Shown piece after piece: positions 50,301 to 51,419 of a stretch of DNA of 51,419 bases. The notes below the pieces were generated by a model. It saw nothing but the letters and a program-made list of their open reading frames with translations, had not been told where the DNA came from and did not search any database. Every line of letters begins with the position of its first letter. Position 1 is the stretch's first letter. The translations under genes and the position numbers were made by a program. Source of the DNA: Candidatus Acidiferrum typicum (GTDB taxonomy: Bacteria > Acidobacteriota > Terriglobia > Acidiferrales > UBA7541); NCBI GenBank assembly GCA_025463055.1, contig JAOAPV010000058.1, positions 1 through 51,419 on the forward strand. The letters run 5' to 3'.

Positions 50301-51419
50301 TGAATCTGGTCCTCAGCGATTAGTTTTGTATTTGGCTCGGCCGGAACAGACTCTTCGATCTTGTAATTCGGTCCTGCGGTGATCGTTGCGGTCGCAGCGG
50401 TCATTACGGCACCGAGGAGGAGGTCGCCGTTCATCGAAGTTGTGGCGCTGCCGCTGTTTGGCCCGGCGCTAGCGCCCTGTCCTGCGACCACGACATCGAG
50501 AGAATTGGTCTGGGCTACGCCCGAGTATTCGAGAATAGCGAAACGCAATGTGCTTCCGGAGATTGTGTCCGAGACTGTAACTGTGTTGGCGCCGCCGGCG
50601 ATACTTTCGGCGTAAAAGATCCCCATGGTGTCGCCATTTGGTGTGTCCACGGTCACATTGAACTGTGCGGCCGTTCGATAGGTGTTATGCAGCGAATCCG
50701 ACACCGTGAAGACCTGGCCGGACTTGCCCGCGCGAACGACCACCGCAATCCAATTACCGGCTCTGTTGTTCGATTTGAATGCCAAGGTGGAGGAGGACGT
50801 TGAGCCGGCATCCTTGCTCGTGTGTTGAACGAGGGTAATCGGCGCAGACGGTACGGTTACCGTGAAGTTTGAGCCGTTGCTGGTGACACCACCGACTGTG
50901 ACAAGAACGCTTCCAGTGGTTGCGCCGGAAGGAACGGGCGCTACGATGCTGGTCATGCTCCAACTTGTTGGCACCGCGGCGACGCCATTAAACGTAACTG
51001 TGCTGGTCCCCTTGGAAGGTCCAAAGTTCGTTCCCGTGATCGTCACGGATGTGCCTATAAGCCCTAATGGTGGATTTAGGTTGGCTAGGGTGGGCGGAGG
51101 AAGAGTGGTGACCGTAAAGGTCACTCCGCTGCTGGATTGACCTGAGACGGTTACGACCACGTTGCCCGTTGTGGCGCCGGTTGGGACCGGTGCAGTGATG
51201 CCCGTAGCGGTCCAACTCGTCGGTGTCGTTGCAACTCCGTTGAACGTGAGCGTGTTGGTGCCTTGGGTTGCGCCGAAGTTTGTGCCCGCGACCGTGATCG
51301 AAGCGCCTACGGGGCCGCTGTTAGGGGTCAGATTGGTGATCGAAGGGGCGGGAACTGTGACGGTGAAGTTCACTCCGCTGCTGGATTGACCGCCGACGGT
51401 TACGACCACGTTGCCTGTC
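47381..51419 (-). CDS. Giant IPT/TIG and beta-propeller surface protein (partial)
   Basis: The C-terminal 1345 or so residues of a very large protein; the frame is still open at the window edge, so the true start lies outside. The N-terminal part here has IPT/TIG repeats with the pattern [15 protein letters not shown] (also [12 protein letters not shown] and [14 protein letters not shown]). A lectin/Ig-type insert ([20 protein letters not shown] onward) follows. Two long homologous blocks then repeat: each has an IPT-like module (SSTQLQA(T/A)I), then a propeller-like domain (GSNPNV(L/I)AISDD, FLYAG(V/I)DG, GPYF(A/T)[10 protein letters not shown]). It ends VLVGGNFVH. Probably an exported surface or adhesion protein (inference). 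Confidence 0.85.
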   Translation of the reverse strand, partial: TGNVVVTVGGQSSSGVNFTVTVPAPSITNLTPNSGPVGASITVAGTNFGATQGTNTLTFNGVATTPTSWTATGITAPVPTGATTGNVVVTVSGQSSSGVTFTVTTLPPPTLANLNPPLGLIGTSVTITGTNFGPSKGTSTVTFNGVAAVPTSWSMTSIVAPVPSGATTGSVLVTVGGVTSNGSNFTVTVPSAPITLVQHTSKDAGSTSSSTLAFKSNNRAGNWIAVVVRAGKSGQVFTVSDSLHNTYRTAAQFNVTVDTPNGDTMGIFYAESIAGGANTVTVSDTISGSTLRFAILEYSGVAQTNSLDVVVAGQGASAGPNSGSATTSMNGDLLLGAVMTAATATITAGPNYKIEESVPAEPNTKLIAEDQIQSPAGIASASANLAASDQWGAILAAFKPGNSGTSGPTISSLSPTFGPVGTSLTISGNNFGSSQGTSTVSFSGTPTIASGWSATSIVASVPAGASTGTVVVTVGGVASNGVTYTVTVPPPSIASLNPSSALAGRSGFTLLVNGINFVPSSVIQWSGNPRTTAFVSSTQLQATITPSDIASAGLAKVTVSNPGPGGAISSASAFLIGTSGGSNFATYAVNQAAQDIVYDPKNQVFYLSVSGTATSNPNTISVLDPAAATITSAQPAGSNPNVLAISDDSQFLYAGVDGAASVQRFTLPGLAPDISYALGSGSLGPYFALDLQVAPGAPHTTAVTLGNNGSPAAQGGITIFDDATPRAVKAPGGADLFGSIQWGADATALFAANNESSGFDFYELSVNSGGVSLNQDFRRVFTSFANRIHFDPGTNLVYADEGHVINPSTGQPVGNFNAVGPVVVDSSLNIAFFLSGGSGTGATIRSFDLTHFTPIGSVTVPTATGTLSRLIRWGQNGLAFISRDANGGGQVFLVGGNFVGPAPAFIQTPPPTPATPPTPAANAPTITSLFPSSAIAGGAAVSLTVTGTQFDPAAVVQFNGSSLATTFVSSTQLQAAIPASDILTPGTASITVANPPATGGSSSASSFFVGASGGTSSAGTGFAVQIVNQASKDIVFDPVDQFFYLSVPNTNPNGNTIAVLDPSTTQIVGTQYAGSNPNVIAISDDGQFLYAGIDGLSSVQRFTLPTLARDILYPLPTSPTQGPYFTLDLQVAPGAPRTTAVTSGSFNSSPAAIEGISIFDDATMRPTIAKGFGPGGGGSVLYDSLQWGSDATTLYAANNEDTGFDFYALSVNSTGVVLASDYPNTFSSFGNEIHFDAGTKLIYSDDGHVVNPSTGASLGTFPLTGLPAPIMVPDSNLNEGFFAASTGNSSVTISSFNLNTFTLIASIVIPNVAGTPLRVIRWGQSGLAFNTDAGQIVLVGGNFVH

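Overview
The window looks like a chromosomal segment of an Acidobacteriota (Terriglobia/Koribacterales-like) bacterium. This is inference from gene content: a moderately GC-rich genome with a bacillithiol cysteine-adding enzyme (BshC), a sedolisin-type secreted protease with bacterial Ig-like repeats, a PEP-CTERM exported protein, a very large IPT/beta-propeller surface protein, a zinc-ribbon/kinase/TPR protein, and many short hypothetical proteins of the kind common in that phylum. I saw no rRNA, tRNA, CRISPR array, integrase or transposase.

Layout. 1-8.3 kb is a patchwork of small genes: a translationally coupled pair of paralogs, khpA, three copies (two here, one at 13 kb) of a small 'PGEY' family, two divergent Crp/Fnr regulators with a CRP-like dyad between them, a MaoC-type hydratase, two divergent DUF1801 genes, a cupin and a tiny membrane protein. 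Several palindromic REP-like elements lie in the gaps. 8.4-13.4 kb codes for secreted proteins, including the sedolisin. 14-22.5 kb carries a phosphoribosyltransferase/erythromycin-esterase pair, a NIPSNAP protein, a Gfo/Idh/MocA oxidoreductase, a peptide deformylase with an altered motif, a coupled SpoIIE-type phosphatase and MFS transporter, and a PEP-CTERM protein. 22.5-25.2 kb is a Ser/Thr kinase with TPRs.

25.4-27.9 kb is the most interesting part: a four-gene minus-strand operon of threonine-synthase-like enzyme, CysO-like sulfur carrier, YCII protein and ABM-domain protein. Ahead of it are a sigma70-type promoter, a leader that can form a SAM-II-like pseudoknot, and an intrinsic terminator. 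Together these suggest a sulfur-amino-acid function under attenuation control rather than plain threonine synthesis.

28.1-46.8 kb is mostly plus-strand core metabolism and protein quality control: HtrA/DegP protease, an amidohydrolase, a flavin/F420-type oxidoreductase, an aldehyde dehydrogenase with a clear promoter, hrcA-grpE-dnaJ closed by a terminator, rsmE, lepB, carA (apparently starting at CTG), a secreted protein gene wedged between carA and carB, carB, a DHDPS-superfamily aldolase, and bshC. 46.8-47.4 kb is a gene-free stretch with a 20-bp direct repeat and a REP-like element. The window ends inside a giant minus-strand IPT/beta-propeller protein whose N-terminus lies outside.
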